A stretch of 64,000 bases of DNA from positions 62,001 to 126,000 of the forward strand of contig NZ_CALPCN010000003.1 in assembly GCF_943193045.1 (NCBI RefSeq). Reading direction: 5' to 3'. Within the stretch, counting starts at the first letter, position 1. The number at the start of each line of letters is the position of its first letter. The DNA is from Pumilibacter muris. Its GTDB lineage: Bacteria; Bacillota; Clostridia; Christensenellales; Pumilibacteraceae. The notes beneath the pieces are model-generated. The model made no database searches. It had not been told where the DNA came from and saw nothing but the letters and a program-made list of their open reading frames with translations. Position numbers and translations under genes: made by a program. Of this stretch, positions 53,892 to 62,700 are shown piece by piece.

Positions 53892-54026
53892 GTGAAAACT
53901 GTGTCTGTCGGTAATAGCGAGGAACGTATTTGGCTTGCCAAATACCCGCCGACAAGTCGTTGCCTCGTTAGGGGCAAGCCCCTAATACCCCAGATAAACG
54001 GAACGAACAAGGAGGGAAAATTATAG
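53892..54026 (+). CDS. Possible 44-aa ORF overlapping the mobilisation origin
   Basis: GTG-started frame reading VKTVSVGNSEERIWLAKYPP onward; its TAG shares bases with the first codon of the MobC-like gene. The region is dominated by hairpins, so base conservation may reflect oriT rather than protein coding. No family recognised. Confidence 0.3.
   Translation: MKTVSVGNSEERIWLAKYPPTSRCLVRGKPLIPQINGTNKEGKL
53928..53996. other. Probable oriT / relaxosome region with two perfect hairpins
   Basis: TATTTGGC-TT-GCCAAATA (8-base perfect stem) is followed about 30 bases later by TTAGGGGC-AA-GCCCCTAA (8-base perfect stem), just upstream of the mobilisation genes. This is the place and form of a transfer origin; no nick site can be read from sequence alone. 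Confidence 0.5.
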
Positions 54027-54337
54027 GTAACAGAACAAGACCGTTTGCTTATACATTCAGGGCAACGGACAAAGAAAGACAAATCATTGATGAGAAGATA
54101 AAACAAAGCGGACTTACTATGACCGAGTTTATAATAAGGGCGATTAAGGACAAGCCTATCACCGTAATCGAGAACGCCGGCGAAATTTTGACTGAACTGA
54201 AACGGCAAGGAAACAATCTCAATCAAGCGGTAAGGAATAATTATTACGGCATAGAAACGGAACGAGAGTTAAATGACTGCATTGGAGAACTCAAAAATTT
54301 ATACCGTAAAAATTCTATTGCTATGGGCGGTGCGTAA
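54023..54337 (+). CDS. MobC-like relaxosome accessory protein without a standard start codon
   Basis: The frame reads NRTRPFAYTFRATDKERQII followed by SGLTMTEFIIRAIKDKPI, a ribbon-helix-helix-like relaxosome accessory. GGAGGG at 54011-54016 precedes ATT (54020) and ATA (54023); the first in-frame ATG (54119) would delete the DNA-binding N-terminus. ATA in phase with the upstream TAG suggests initiation at a rare codon, or a decayed start. It overlaps the relaxase by one base. Confidence 0.65.
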   Translation: MGNRTRPFAYTFRATDKERQIIDEKIKQSGLTMTEFIIRAIKDKPITVIENAGEILTELKRQGNNLNQAVRNNYYGIETERELNDCIGELKNLYRKNSIAMGGA

Positions 54338-55485
54338 TGCCGCTTCTTAAATGCAGTGCCGGAAAAGCAAAACCGCAATCTGCTATCGGGTACATAACAA
54401 ACCCGAATAAAGCGGAAATAGTATCTGTAAGGAATCTATTCGAGGATGAGGACTACGCCAAGCAGTTCGAAGAAACAGCGGCTATGTACGGAAAAGGCAA
54501 AGGATATAACGAGCGCAAGTATTATCATTTCAAGCTGTCGTGTGCGCGGCAAGATAACCTTACTCCACAAGAAGCACATAAGTTTGCGGAAGAAGTTGCG
54601 GAAAAGCTGTTTGGAGATTACGAATGCGTATTAGCCACGCATACGGATACCAATACGGTTCACAGTCATATAATCGTAAACGCCGTGGATCCGCTTACGG
54701 GCAAGAAGTTACAGTTCGGCCCCAAAGATTACGTTTCAATGAAAGATGAAGTGAATCGTTTGGGTAAAGAACACGGCTATACCGAAACAGACTTTCGTAA
54801 ACGCGGCAAGAACAGTCGTACCGCCGCAGAAAGAAAGATTATACTCAACGGCGGCGTGTCTTGGAAAGAGGAATTGCGAGAAGTCATTGTTGAAGCTATC
54901 GGGAAATCTCATAACGAGCAAGAGTTCAAAGACTATCTCAAAGCGTGCTACGGCGTCGAGATAACACGAAGCGGTAAAGATTATTCCTATCTACATCCGC
55001 AAAAACAAAAGCCTATCCGAGGGGCAAAGCTCGGAACAAATTATACAAAAAGCGAGGTATTAGGAAAACTTGGAGAACAAAATAACGGGATTAAGTCCAC
55101 GGAAAATAACGGACGAGAACGAAGCGGTGGATTTGTCGGACAATCTTCCGGCACAGGCATTGTGCGAGCAAATAGATCTACTCACCGCGGAAGCGCGGGA
55201 AGGGCTATTGTACAAAGCCTTGACTGTATCGAACGCGAAATGCAACAAATTAGTTTCGGAGCAGAATGCGCGAATCGAGGAACTGACGCGGCAAGTGAAG
55301 AACGTAAGATTGAGCGTGAACGAGCTCGAATGGAATCAGAAAGAAGAAAACGAGAGCTTGCTCGGCAGAATGCGGCAGCAGTCCGAGAATATGCAGACGA
55401 GCATAAAGGAGAATGTTCGAGAGCTGAAGAATCTGACGGAGCAGATACAAACCGAAGTAAGAACAGCTACAGCAAAGGCGACTGA
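54337..55485 (+). CDS. mobA: MobA-type relaxase
   Basis: A 382-aa relaxase/mobilisation nuclease. The catalytic Tyr is probably in the N-terminal segment around SAIGYITNPNKAE; the metal-binding His triad is in THTDTNTVHSHIIVNAV. The C-terminal about 130 residues are Arg/Glu/Ser-rich and overlap another gene in a different frame. It would nick the element at oriT and lead it into a recipient using a conjugation machine supplied from elsewhere; no type IV secretion genes were found in this window. Confidence 0.9.
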   Translation: MPLLKCSAGKAKPQSAIGYITNPNKAEIVSVRNLFEDEDYAKQFEETAAMYGKGKGYNERKYYHFKLSCARQDNLTPQEAHKFAEEVAEKLFGDYECVLATHTDTNTVHSHIIVNAVDPLTGKKLQFGPKDYVSMKDEVNRLGKEHGYTETDFRKRGKNSRTAAERKIILNGGVSWKEELREVIVEAIGKSHNEQEFKDYLKACYGVEITRSGKDYSYLHPQKQKPIRGAKLGTNYTKSEVLGKLGEQNNGIKSTENNGRERSGGFVGQSSGTGIVRANRSTHRGSAGRAIVQSLDCIEREMQQISFGAECANRGTDAASEERKIERERARMESERRKRELARQNAAAVREYADEHKGECSRAEESDGADTNRSKNSYSKGD

Positions 55486-55717
55486 CGAGGCGGCAAAGGT
55501 TTTAACAAAACGGATTAACGACATGACAAATGACACAATAGAAAAAGTAAACGCACGTGCTGCCGCGATTACCGAGAAAGTAAAAGCCGCCGAACAAGAG
55601 ATAGTCCATGTAAAAGATGACATACATTACGAGCGCGGCTTTCGTAAATTCTTCTTTTGGGCAACGCCGATAATGTTGCTCATACAAACCGTTGCCATAA
55701 TCATCTTGGCAATTTAA
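55070..55717 (+). CDS. MobB-like coiled-coil membrane protein nested in the relaxase gene
   Basis: A 215-aa protein starting at TTG inside the relaxase gene, in another frame, overlapping it by 416 bases. It is a long coiled coil (ARIEELTRQVKNVRLSVNEL onward) ending in one transmembrane segment (WATPIMLLIQTVAIIILAI). Nested mobB genes in ColE1/RSF1010-type systems have the same plan. AGGAAAAC precedes the start. Confidence 0.7.
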   Translation: MENKITGLSPRKITDENEAVDLSDNLPAQALCEQIDLLTAEAREGLLYKALTVSNAKCNKLVSEQNARIEELTRQVKNVRLSVNELEWNQKEENESLLGRMRQQSENMQTSIKENVRELKNLTEQIQTEVRTATAKATDEAAKVLTKRINDMTNDTIEKVNARAAAITEKVKAAEQEIVHVKDDIHYERGFRKFFFWATPIMLLIQTVAIIILAI

Positions 55718-55821
55718 TTAAAGTAATATAAGAAATCGACCGTGAAGAATATGTCCATAGGAATATGAAAGAGCAAAGGATTGAAAGAGTATTCACGGCA
55801 TTTTAATATGGAAAACCATAG

Positions 55822-55858
55822 TAATTCCGAGTGTAAGGCGTTTTGCATAATTTTATGC
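55822..55858 (+). other. Hairpin upstream of the TnpW-like gene
   Basis: Thirteen-position stem (GGCGTTTTGCATA with TATGCGAAGCGTC, two G-U and one mismatch). A second 10-base perfect stem (AACACAGAAA with TTTCTGTGTT) follows at about 55880-55910. No poly-T follows either, so they may act in leader regulation or be recombinase-related. Confidence 0.35.
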
Positions 55859-55944
55859 GAAGCGTCTTATAGAACGGATAACACAGAAAAATATGTCTCA
55901 TTTCTGTGTTAAGATACGTGCATAGAACACGGAGGAAATCGAAT

Positions 55945-55968
55945 ATGAAAAACAGAAATTATTTGTAA
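55945..55968 (+). CDS. Possible seven-residue leader peptide
   Basis: ATG preceded by a strong GGAGGAAA encodes MKNRNYL and stops. It lies 18 bases before the TnpW-like gene and after two hairpins, a layout seen in leader-peptide control; function not shown. Confidence 0.3.
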   Translation: MKNRNYL

Positions 55969-55986
55969 AGAAATTTTGGAGGGAAA

Positions 55987-56199
55987 GTGGCGAGAAATCA
56001 TAAACAGGGAGATAGTACGGATTATTTGTCCGCACCGAAAACGAGTGCGACTATGAATCTAAACGGGACGAGCTATTTGGTAGAAAGCTATTATACCGGG
56101 AATAAAAACATCCACGATACTATAATAAGGATAGCGGAAAATGCGGCGTATGCGGAAATGTACGATGATAGAAAAATTAAAGGAGCGCACATCGCATGA
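55987..56199 (+). CDS. TnpW-like small transposon protein
   Basis: A 70-aa protein, GTG start with GGAGGGAAA. The core NLNGTSYLVESYY and following DTIIRIAENAAY resemble the small TnpW proteins next to tnpX in Tn4451-type mobilisable transposons (from memory). Function unknown. Confidence 0.5.
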   Translation: MARNHKQGDSTDYLSAPKTSATMNLNGTSYLVESYYTGNKNIHDTIIRIAENAAYAEMYDDRKIKGAHIA

Positions 56200-56274
56200 T
56201 CCGCTTGAATTTAAGAGGTAAATATGATAGAATATAAGCAAGTGAAAAAATTGCTTTGGTTCGGGAGGTAAAAC

Positions 56275-57897
56275 ATGGGACCTAAGCAAAACAAAAACTA
56301 CATAGTAGGAATTTATGTAAGACTCAGCAGAGACGACGAACGCGCGGGCGAATCGCTGTCTATCGAAAACCAAAAGATATTGGTTACCAAGTACGTTAAA
56401 GAGAAAGGTTGGCAAATCAAAGACGTCTATGTCGACGACGGCTACAGCGGCACGAATTTCGAGCGACCGGGAATCAAATGGTTGCTCGACGACGCGAAAG
56501 CGGGAGAGATCAATACGATTGTCGTAAAAGACTTATCCCGTTTCGGCAGAAATTATATTCTTGTCGGGCAATATATCGATTATGTGTTTCCATCGTTCGG
56601 AATACGGTTTATAGCCATAGAAGATAGAGTCGATACGGAAAGTAAAGATACTTCCGCAATGGATATGCTTCCGATCATGAATGTGTTCAATGAATGGCAT
56701 TCCGCAAATACGAGCAAAAAGATTCGCGCCGTCAGAGCGTCGTGTGCGCAAGCCGGGAAGTATTTGGCGTCGAAAGCTCCGTACGGTTACACAAGGGCAG
56801 AAGATAAGTGCCATACGCCGATTATAGACGAAGAAGCGGCGCAAGTTGTGCGACATATTTTCGAACGACGTGCTCAAGGCGAAAGTCCGTATAAGATAGC
56901 GCTTGATTTGCAAGCGGCGGGAGTTCCGTCTCCCGCCGTGTATGCGGAAAGAAAGTTCGGCAAGCAATATACTCGTTCGAAATGGAATCTATGGTCCGCC
57001 GCGTCGGTGAAAATCATTTTGGCACAACCGCTTTATGTGGGAGATTTGGTACAGCAGAAAGTCAAGCACATTTCCTATAAGAACAAGAAAGTCGTAAAAG
57101 TTCCGCAGGAAGAACAAGTCGTAATTCCGAATAATCACGAGCCGATTATAAGCCGTGAGCTTTGGGATAAGGTAAAGGAAGTAGAAACGGCGGCAAGTAA
57201 AGGCAAGATGACGAAAGAGCGGGTTACGCCGCCGCTTTCGGGAATCATGCGGTGTTCGACGTGCGGTTGCGCTATGGAGTATCATAGGACGGCAAGCGGC
57301 AAAAGGCGTAAAGTTATCGTGACGTATGAATGCGGTAGAAGAAATCGATTCGGCGTGGACAAATGCACGAGCCATTATATCAACGGGGAAGTGATAGATA
57401 AAATCATTCTCGAAGATATACGCTCGAAAGCAAAGATCGTAGCCGAGGACGAGGATAGAATTCGCCAAAGGTTTATCGAACGCAACGCTCTGCTTGCGAA
57501 ACAATCGGATAAAGAGGCGGTTAAGTCGATACAAGCGAAAAAGGCGAGAATCGCTACCTTGGACGGCTTGATGAGCAAGGCATACGAAGATAAACTATTG
57601 GGTAAAATGCCCGAAGAACTTTGTGTGAAGTTTATCGATCGATATACTGCCGAGCAAGCGACGTTGCAAAAGGTAGTCGCGGATTTGGAAGCCGGCTTGA
57701 AACAGGCAAAGGACATGCGCGAGAATATCGACGACTTTATGAGCCGAATCAAAAAGTATTTGGACGTTACCGTTATAACGCGCGAAATGGTACTCGAACT
57801 ATTCGATCGGATTATCATAGGCGAGAAATTTACGCCTAACGGCGAGCCGCGTGTAATTCAACTGGTTTATAAGGTAGATATAAATTCTATTTTGTAG
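56275..57897 (+). CDS. TnpX-like large serine recombinase, transposase of the nested element
   Basis: A 540-aa recombinase: IVGIYVRLSRDDERAGES with the Ser nucleophile, VVKDLSRFGRNYILVGQYI, zinc ribbon GIMRCSTCGCAMEYH, coiled coil and a C-terminal domain ending VIQLVYKVDINSIL. It stops 20 bases before the right inverted arm at 57917. Tn4451-family TnpX works at sites with a central GA; the reconstructed site here has GA at its exact centre. It is therefore the likely enzyme that inserted, and can excise, the 25.6-kb element. Confidence 0.92.
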   Translation: MGPKQNKNYIVGIYVRLSRDDERAGESLSIENQKILVTKYVKEKGWQIKDVYVDDGYSGTNFERPGIKWLLDDAKAGEINTIVVKDLSRFGRNYILVGQYIDYVFPSFGIRFIAIEDRVDTESKDTSAMDMLPIMNVFNEWHSANTSKKIRAVRASCAQAGKYLASKAPYGYTRAEDKCHTPIIDEEAAQVVRHIFERRAQGESPYKIALDLQAAGVPSPAVYAERKFGKQYTRSKWNLWSAASVKIILAQPLYVGDLVQQKVKHISYKNKKVVKVPQEEQVVIPNNHEPIISRELWDKVKEVETAASKGKMTKERVTPPLSGIMRCSTCGCAMEYHRTASGKRRKVIVTYECGRRNRFGVDKCTSHYINGEVIDKIILEDIRSKAKIVAEDEDRIRQRFIERNALLAKQSDKEAVKSIQAKKARIATLDGLMSKAYEDKLLGKMPEELCVKFIDRYTAEQATLQKVVADLEAGLKQAKDMRENIDDFMSRIKKYLDVTVITREMVLELFDRIIIGEKFTPNGEPRVIQLVYKVDINSIL

Positions 57898-57916
57898 ACC
57901 GAAACGGCGTAGAAAC

Positions 57917-57946
57917 TGTTCCCCATACGGTAATTACGCAGACGAG
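57917..57946. other. Right attachment site (attR-type) of the nested element
   Basis: Arm TGTTCCCCATA (57917-57927), inner sequence, crossover GA at 57941-57942, then the split recombinase resumes. With 32375-32400 it rebuilds a 50-base site with 11-base perfect inverted arms equidistant from GA. Confidence 0.8.
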
Positions 57947-59515
57947 GGGATATCGGGAACGTCGTTGAAACGTAGGGATAAATTTAACGCTATGATTGAA
58001 GCGTGTCGGCGTGGCGAATATGACCTCATAGTAACAAAGAGTGTTTCGCGGTTTGCGCGAAATATTGTCGATTGTCTTTCGCTTGTGCGAGAATTAAAGA
58101 ATCAAGTTCCGCCGGTCGGTGTACTGTTCGAAACGGATTCTATATACACATTATCCGAAGAATCGGAGCTAAAGCTGTCCATTTTTGCAAGTATGGCTCA
58201 GGCGGAATCGGAGAAAAAAAGCGAAAGTATGGTGTGGTCACTGAAAGAGCGATTTAAGCACAATAAATTACTCACTCCCGAATTATATGGATATACGCGA
58301 CCGAGAGACGGCGGCGGTCATTATATTAAGTACGGTATATTGGAAATAGTCGAATCCGAGGCCATGGTGGTAAGGTTTATATTCGACGCGTTCCTTGCGG
58401 GGTTTTCGATAGAACGTATAGCCGAAATATTAAATGAGATGGAGATAAAAACTCGTTCCGAGAAAGAGTGGACGGCAGGCTCTATAAATTACATAATTCG
58501 AAATGAGCGGTACTGCGGCAGTGTGCTGACATGGAAGACTTTTACCGCCGATATTTTCGAACATAAAAAGAAAAAGAATAGAAATGACCGTGACCAGTTC
58601 TTATATTCAAATCACCATCCTGCTATTATCAGTGTCGAGCAGTTCGAAGCGGCACAGAATCTATTATATAATAGACGGCACGGAATGCGTGGGGGATTGC
58701 CTATTATGCAAGTCATAGACGACGGGATTTTCTCCGGCTATGTTCCAATCAACCATCATTGGGCGAACGACGATCCCGCCGAATATTATAAAGCGTCTGA
58801 CAGCGTGGAAACTACAAGAATTGATCGTAAGATACGGCGTTCGGCATTCAGTATGTTTGACTTGACGGGGTATCAAGTGGTGCGCGGGTTGTTTATGTCA
58901 TCAAGGTCGGAATTGCCTTGTATGACAATATCTGCGGACAAGATAGTATTTAATTCTGCTTGCGGACGAAAATTATCGGATTATTCGTATATTCAATTAT
59001 TATTGCATCCCACTGAAAGAAAAATGGCTATAAGACCGTGTAATGCCGATGATACATTCAGCATATCTTGGCGTAAATCAAGAACGGGCGAGCCTGTTTT
59101 GATAAAGACCATTTCGTGTCCTTATTTCGGAAAAGCCTTAATGCAAATAATGGATTGGAATCCCGAATTTAATTATAGAATTATCGGAACGTGGATAGAG
59201 TGCGGTCCCGATTGCTTAATGGTATTTAATTTGACCAAGGCGTTACCGATAGCACAAATCTTCGATGATGAGGATTCCGAATCAATGCGTAGGCGTAGAG
59301 TTCCGATGTGTCCCGAAGAGTGGGAAGAAACATTCGGCGATGAGTTTTATCAGTTCAGTTTGGACAATGAATTGTATTATATAAAACCGCGTCAAGCATT
59401 ACAAAGCGGCGTCAAATGCCGGGATGCAGCCGAGCAGACGATTCCGATTTTGTCGTACAATGAAATTATGCAAAACGCTATGAATCTTAAAACGGGAGTA
59501 GTAGACCATGAGTGA
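57941..59515 (+). pseudogene. 3' fragment of the split large serine recombinase
   Basis: Continues the 32123 fragment in frame: DEGISGTSLKRRDKF, then LIVTKSVSRFARNIVDCLSL and the recombinase domain (VRFIFDAFLAGFSIERIAEI). Together they give a 608-aa enzyme. Alone it lacks the nucleophile Ser; TTG 57965 could start a product. The last about 200 residues are an extra beta-rich domain (NSACGRKLSDYSYIQLLLHP, MDWNPEFNYRIIGTW) that recurs in the next three genes. Confidence 0.88.
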
Positions 59516-60110
59516 AAATGAATATATAGTCGAGTTGGCTGAAGGCGAGGAGCAGGAGGTAATAAATCTTGCGGGGTATCAAGTCGCCAAGGCTGAACTT
59601 TTTGCGCATACTCGTGAGCCCGCCATAACAGTTTGGGATAACAAAATTAAATTCAATATGGCTTGTTTGCGTAAATTCCCCGGCGTTACGCATATTCAGC
59701 TTCTTATTCATCCCGACGAGAAAAGGCTAATTGTTCGACCGTGTGAGCCCGATGCGCCCGATTCTTTGCGGTGGGCGAGCGGCGGCGGCGAGAAAGAGAT
59801 AAAGGCACGGGATATGTTATGCCAAATTTTTGCAGCGAAACTGTTTGAGTTGATGCAGTGGGATAAGCAGTACAAATACAAAATGCTCGGCAAGCCTGCA
59901 ATCTATAATAATGAAGGACTGTATTTATTCAAACTAACCGATTTTGAATTATTCGTTAATAACGGTACAAAGAAGCGGCGCTCTTATTTCCCCGCAGATT
60001 GGAGAGAGTGTTTCGGTGTCCCAGTAGAAGAACACGAAGAGGCGTACAAAATCGATTTAGCGGAAGGTTATGTATCGACAAATGAAGTAGGAGGAGAAAA
60101 ACATGATTGA
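59508..60110 (+). CDS. Paralogue of the recombinase C-terminal domain (1 of 3)
   Basis: A 200-aa protein. Its central part, MACLRKFPGVTHIQLLIHP ... VRPCEPDAPDSLRW ... LMQWDKQYKYKMLGKP ... LFKLTDFEL, follows the same order as the end of the upstream recombinase. It overlaps that gene by eight bases and the next by eight. Probably an accessory subunit acting with the recombinase. Confidence 0.7.
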   Translation: MSENEYIVELAEGEEQEVINLAGYQVAKAELFAHTREPAITVWDNKIKFNMACLRKFPGVTHIQLLIHPDEKRLIVRPCEPDAPDSLRWASGGGEKEIKARDMLCQIFAAKLFELMQWDKQYKYKMLGKPAIYNNEGLYLFKLTDFELFVNNGTKKRRSYFPADWRECFGVPVEEHEEAYKIDLAEGYVSTNEVGGEKHD

Positions 60111-60528
60111 TACATTAATGTCTGAGCTGAACTTGGATGGGTTTCAGCTTGTCAGCGGTAATCTTTTCAGTACACTGTCTGCACCGACGATGACGATATG
60201 GCCCGATTCGATTTCATTTAGTCAAACAGCTTATTCAACATTAAATAATTGTGATGCTATTACGCTTATGTTGAATAAAAATAAAAAATCCATAGCGGTT
60301 TCGTCTGTGCAAACATCTCATCCTAATGCAATTATTTGGAAAAAAGGAAGAGATACTGTTAAATACAGCAAAATAAGCTGTACTACTTTTGCTCGTAAAC
60401 TTTATGACGAGTGGGGGTATGATCCGAAATATCGGTACAAGGCACTTGGGCGGCTCGTAACTGCCGAAAAAAGAGTCATGCTTCTTTTTGAATTCAGTTC
60501 CGCAGTAGCAGAAAGAATAGGAAAGTAA
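60103..60528 (+). CDS. Paralogue of the recombinase C-terminal domain (2 of 3)
   Basis: A 141-aa protein with the same domain order (AYSTLNNCDAITLMLN, IIWKKGRDTVKYSKISC, ARKLYDEWGYDPKYRYKALG), more diverged. Its GGAGGAG ribosome site lies inside the previous gene's end; one base separates its stop from the next start. Confidence 0.65.
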   Translation: MIDTLMSELNLDGFQLVSGNLFSTLSAPTMTIWPDSISFSQTAYSTLNNCDAITLMLNKNKKSIAVSSVQTSHPNAIIWKKGRDTVKYSKISCTTFARKLYDEWGYDPKYRYKALGRLVTAEKRVMLLFEFSSAVAERIGK

Positions 60529-60529
60529 A

Positions 60530-60910
60530 ATGGCTGAATTGACAAATATTTCGTTTTATGGGAAAACGGGGTGCATACGGATTTTCAAGCAGTCAATTAG
60601 AGCGATAGGGATGCCGAGTTTTATTCAGTTTCGCATTAGCTCGGACGCATCGTCGCTGGTGTTAGAGCCGTTCGATAGAATATCTTTAACATCGTTTCGC
60701 GTGCCGCAACCGATTAATAATGAGGAATCGAGGATGGAAGTATACAGTAAAGGCTTTATTTATGGCTTAGCAAAGAGAATGGATTGGAATAAAGACTGTT
60801 CATATCGAGTACCGGGAAAGGTTTTGCGAAAGCAAGGAATAGTCTTATATGATTTGAGCAAAGCTGAAATAATTCCAAGCGATGATCGAGTTCAACCGAT
60901 TATAAGATAG
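60530..60910 (+). CDS. Paralogue of the recombinase C-terminal domain (3 of 3)
   Basis: A 126-aa protein, the most diverged copy (SFIQFRISSDASSLVLEP, KRMDWNKDCSYRVPGKVL, IVLYDLSKAEI). The conserved middle and end recur, so it belongs to the same family. Third accessory in the row. Confidence 0.6.
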   Translation: MAELTNISFYGKTGCIRIFKQSIRAIGMPSFIQFRISSDASSLVLEPFDRISLTSFRVPQPINNEESRMEVYSKGFIYGLAKRMDWNKDCSYRVPGKVLRKQGIVLYDLSKAEIIPSDDRVQPIIR

Positions 60911-60933
60911 TATTAATTTAAGCAGGTGCTAAA

Positions 60934-61233
60934 TTGGAAAATATTACATTAGAAGACATCTTGCAAAAACACTTTGGGTTACGCAGTCGGCTGTATCTAA
61001 AAAACCCGGAGATAGTTGGTAGAGTAGGCGGAAACAAGCAAAAGCATGACTACGATCCGCCATCACCGGAGTTTAGGTATTGGACAAAAGCAGGGATTAA
61101 AGCTTACGAACGCTTTACCGATGCATTGTTCTCGCTTTCTCAACACGTTAGATTACATATAAATACCCAAAAGGGTGATGATATAGCTAAACTGATTGAC
61201 ATATTCGACGAATACGAGTATGGTAATGAGTAG
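60934..61233 (+). CDS. Hypothetical protein, 99 aa
   Basis: TTG start with AGCAGGTG upstream. A helical, charged protein (DILQKHFGLRSRLYL, KAYERFTDALFSLSQHVRL) with no recognised family. Follows the recombinase accessory row. The 180-base gap after it (61234-61413) holds nothing I could identify. Confidence 0.5.
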   Translation: MENITLEDILQKHFGLRSRLYLKNPEIVGRVGGNKQKHDYDPPSPEFRYWTKAGIKAYERFTDALFSLSQHVRLHINTQKGDDIAKLIDIFDEYEYGNE

Positions 61234-61413
61234 GGACTGACTAAACGCTATATTCGCCTTGCGCGGCGCATATAAATCCCTTTCCTTAGGCCCGGCGTTT
61301 ATGGTAAGTGCAAATATCCATAACCAAGAAACCACAGGGAACATTACCGCCCTATATGTGCCAGCATACAACTGTACGGTTGGTGGACGGAAAGGTCTTT
61401 ATGAGGATTATAC

Positions 61414-62688
61414 ATGGCATTTTCAGCACAAAGATTATACGCTCTTGAGCAAGATAAGAGCCTGGGACTTGGATGTATGTGTTCAATTACCGAGGAAACC
61501 GCTAAACCGTTAGCGGACTTTTTAGATACGGTAAAGAGAATAAAACCGACCGAGGATGATGAGGTATGGTCCTTCTGGGTGGATGCACCGAGAGGAAATA
61601 TAACCGATTTCGGTGATTTTAACGAATTATATGAGAATGGTGAGTATGATACTTATGAAGAATTCGAGCGCGATTGGTTAGAATGGTTTCCTAAAGATAC
61701 TTATTGGTATGAGATTACTGTTGCTTCCCGAAACGGATATGTAGCAATAAATATAAATAATACAACGGTTTTGAATTACGATCCGCAATGCACCTCGTTT
61801 GATAAACGCGATTTGGTGGATTTATTGCTGTTCCTAACCAGTAAATTGAAAGAAATAATATCGGAATTGGAGACAGGACGATACGCTGAAACTATTGATG
61901 AAAAAATCCCTGCCGAATATAAAACGGGATATATCGACCAACAACGGTTGTGGGAAATATCACCGAAAATAAAAGAGTATATGCAGGCAGGGTTGACATT
62001 GGATGAAATCTCTCAATTCGCGGATTATATTCATTCGTCAGAGCGGAAAAGAGTGTTAGAAGAAACCGATAGAATCAAAACTATGACGGCTACGAATTAT
62101 TTTGAAATATGCGCTTTGTGTTATAAGGCGGCTCATTATGAGAATTGCGATAACCGCACTGCGAAAGAATTGTATACGCGATTCGCCGATGAGCGCGACG
62201 GCGGATTGTCCGCGATTGATGCCGATTCGTCCGAAGCGTTCGATGCTTGGTATGCGCTGGATAATCAAGCCAAGTGGGATATACATAACGCAAGTCATTT
62301 ATGGGAAATCAGCGCAGGTAGCACTCATACACGCATAAAACTCTATGTGTCGAAAGATGAAAAAGGTTACTTTTTATCTTTATATGGCGGAGTATACTCA
62401 TGCACAGAAGACGTAATCCGAATGTACAATGTGCTAAAAGAAAAAGGTTTGCCGGTGGTACTATACGATTGTGTCACGATACGAAATAAAATATTAGGGT
62501 TGGGTGAGGTCGGGATAGTGCCGATACAATGCAGTATATCGAAATATTGGTACAGCCAATTTCCGCGTGACGGCATCGTTTCATTTATAAAACTCGATGA
62601 TGAGGATTTATCACAAAAGGAAGTGGGCGAAATAATCAAGTCGGCGTCGTGGTTTAGTGTGGCGAATTTATCTTTAGCGGAGCAATGA
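61414..62688 (+). CDS. Hypothetical protein, 424 aa
   Basis: Large soluble protein, not recognised. ATG 61414 has GAGG eight bases upstream. Trp/Tyr/Glu-rich N-terminal half (DEVWSFWVDAPRGNITDFGD), then helical middle and an alpha/beta C-terminal part (GIVPIQCSISKYWYSQFP). No membrane segment. Stop lies 12 bases before the next TTG start. Confidence 0.6.
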   Translation: MAFSAQRLYALEQDKSLGLGCMCSITEETAKPLADFLDTVKRIKPTEDDEVWSFWVDAPRGNITDFGDFNELYENGEYDTYEEFERDWLEWFPKDTYWYEITVASRNGYVAININNTTVLNYDPQCTSFDKRDLVDLLLFLTSKLKEIISELETGRYAETIDEKIPAEYKTGYIDQQRLWEISPKIKEYMQAGLTLDEISQFADYIHSSERKRVLEETDRIKTMTATNYFEICALCYKAAHYENCDNRTAKELYTRFADERDGGLSAIDADSSEAFDAWYALDNQAKWDIHNASHLWEISAGSTHTRIKLYVSKDEKGYFLSLYGGVYSCTEDVIRMYNVLKEKGLPVVLYDCVTIRNKILGLGEVGIVPIQCSISKYWYSQFPRDGIVSFIKLDDEDLSQKEVGEIIKSASWFSVANLSLAEQ

Positions 62689-62700
62689 GGTTTGGTTAAA

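Noticed and set aside
53879-54226. Opposite-strand 115-aa ORF over the mobilisation origin
   Set aside because: It overlaps the oriT hairpins and the MobC-like frame and shows no domain or ribosome site.
61259-61513. 84-aa ORF before the 424-aa gene
   Set aside because: No ribosome site and it runs out of frame into the better-supported gene; could not be linked to any family.
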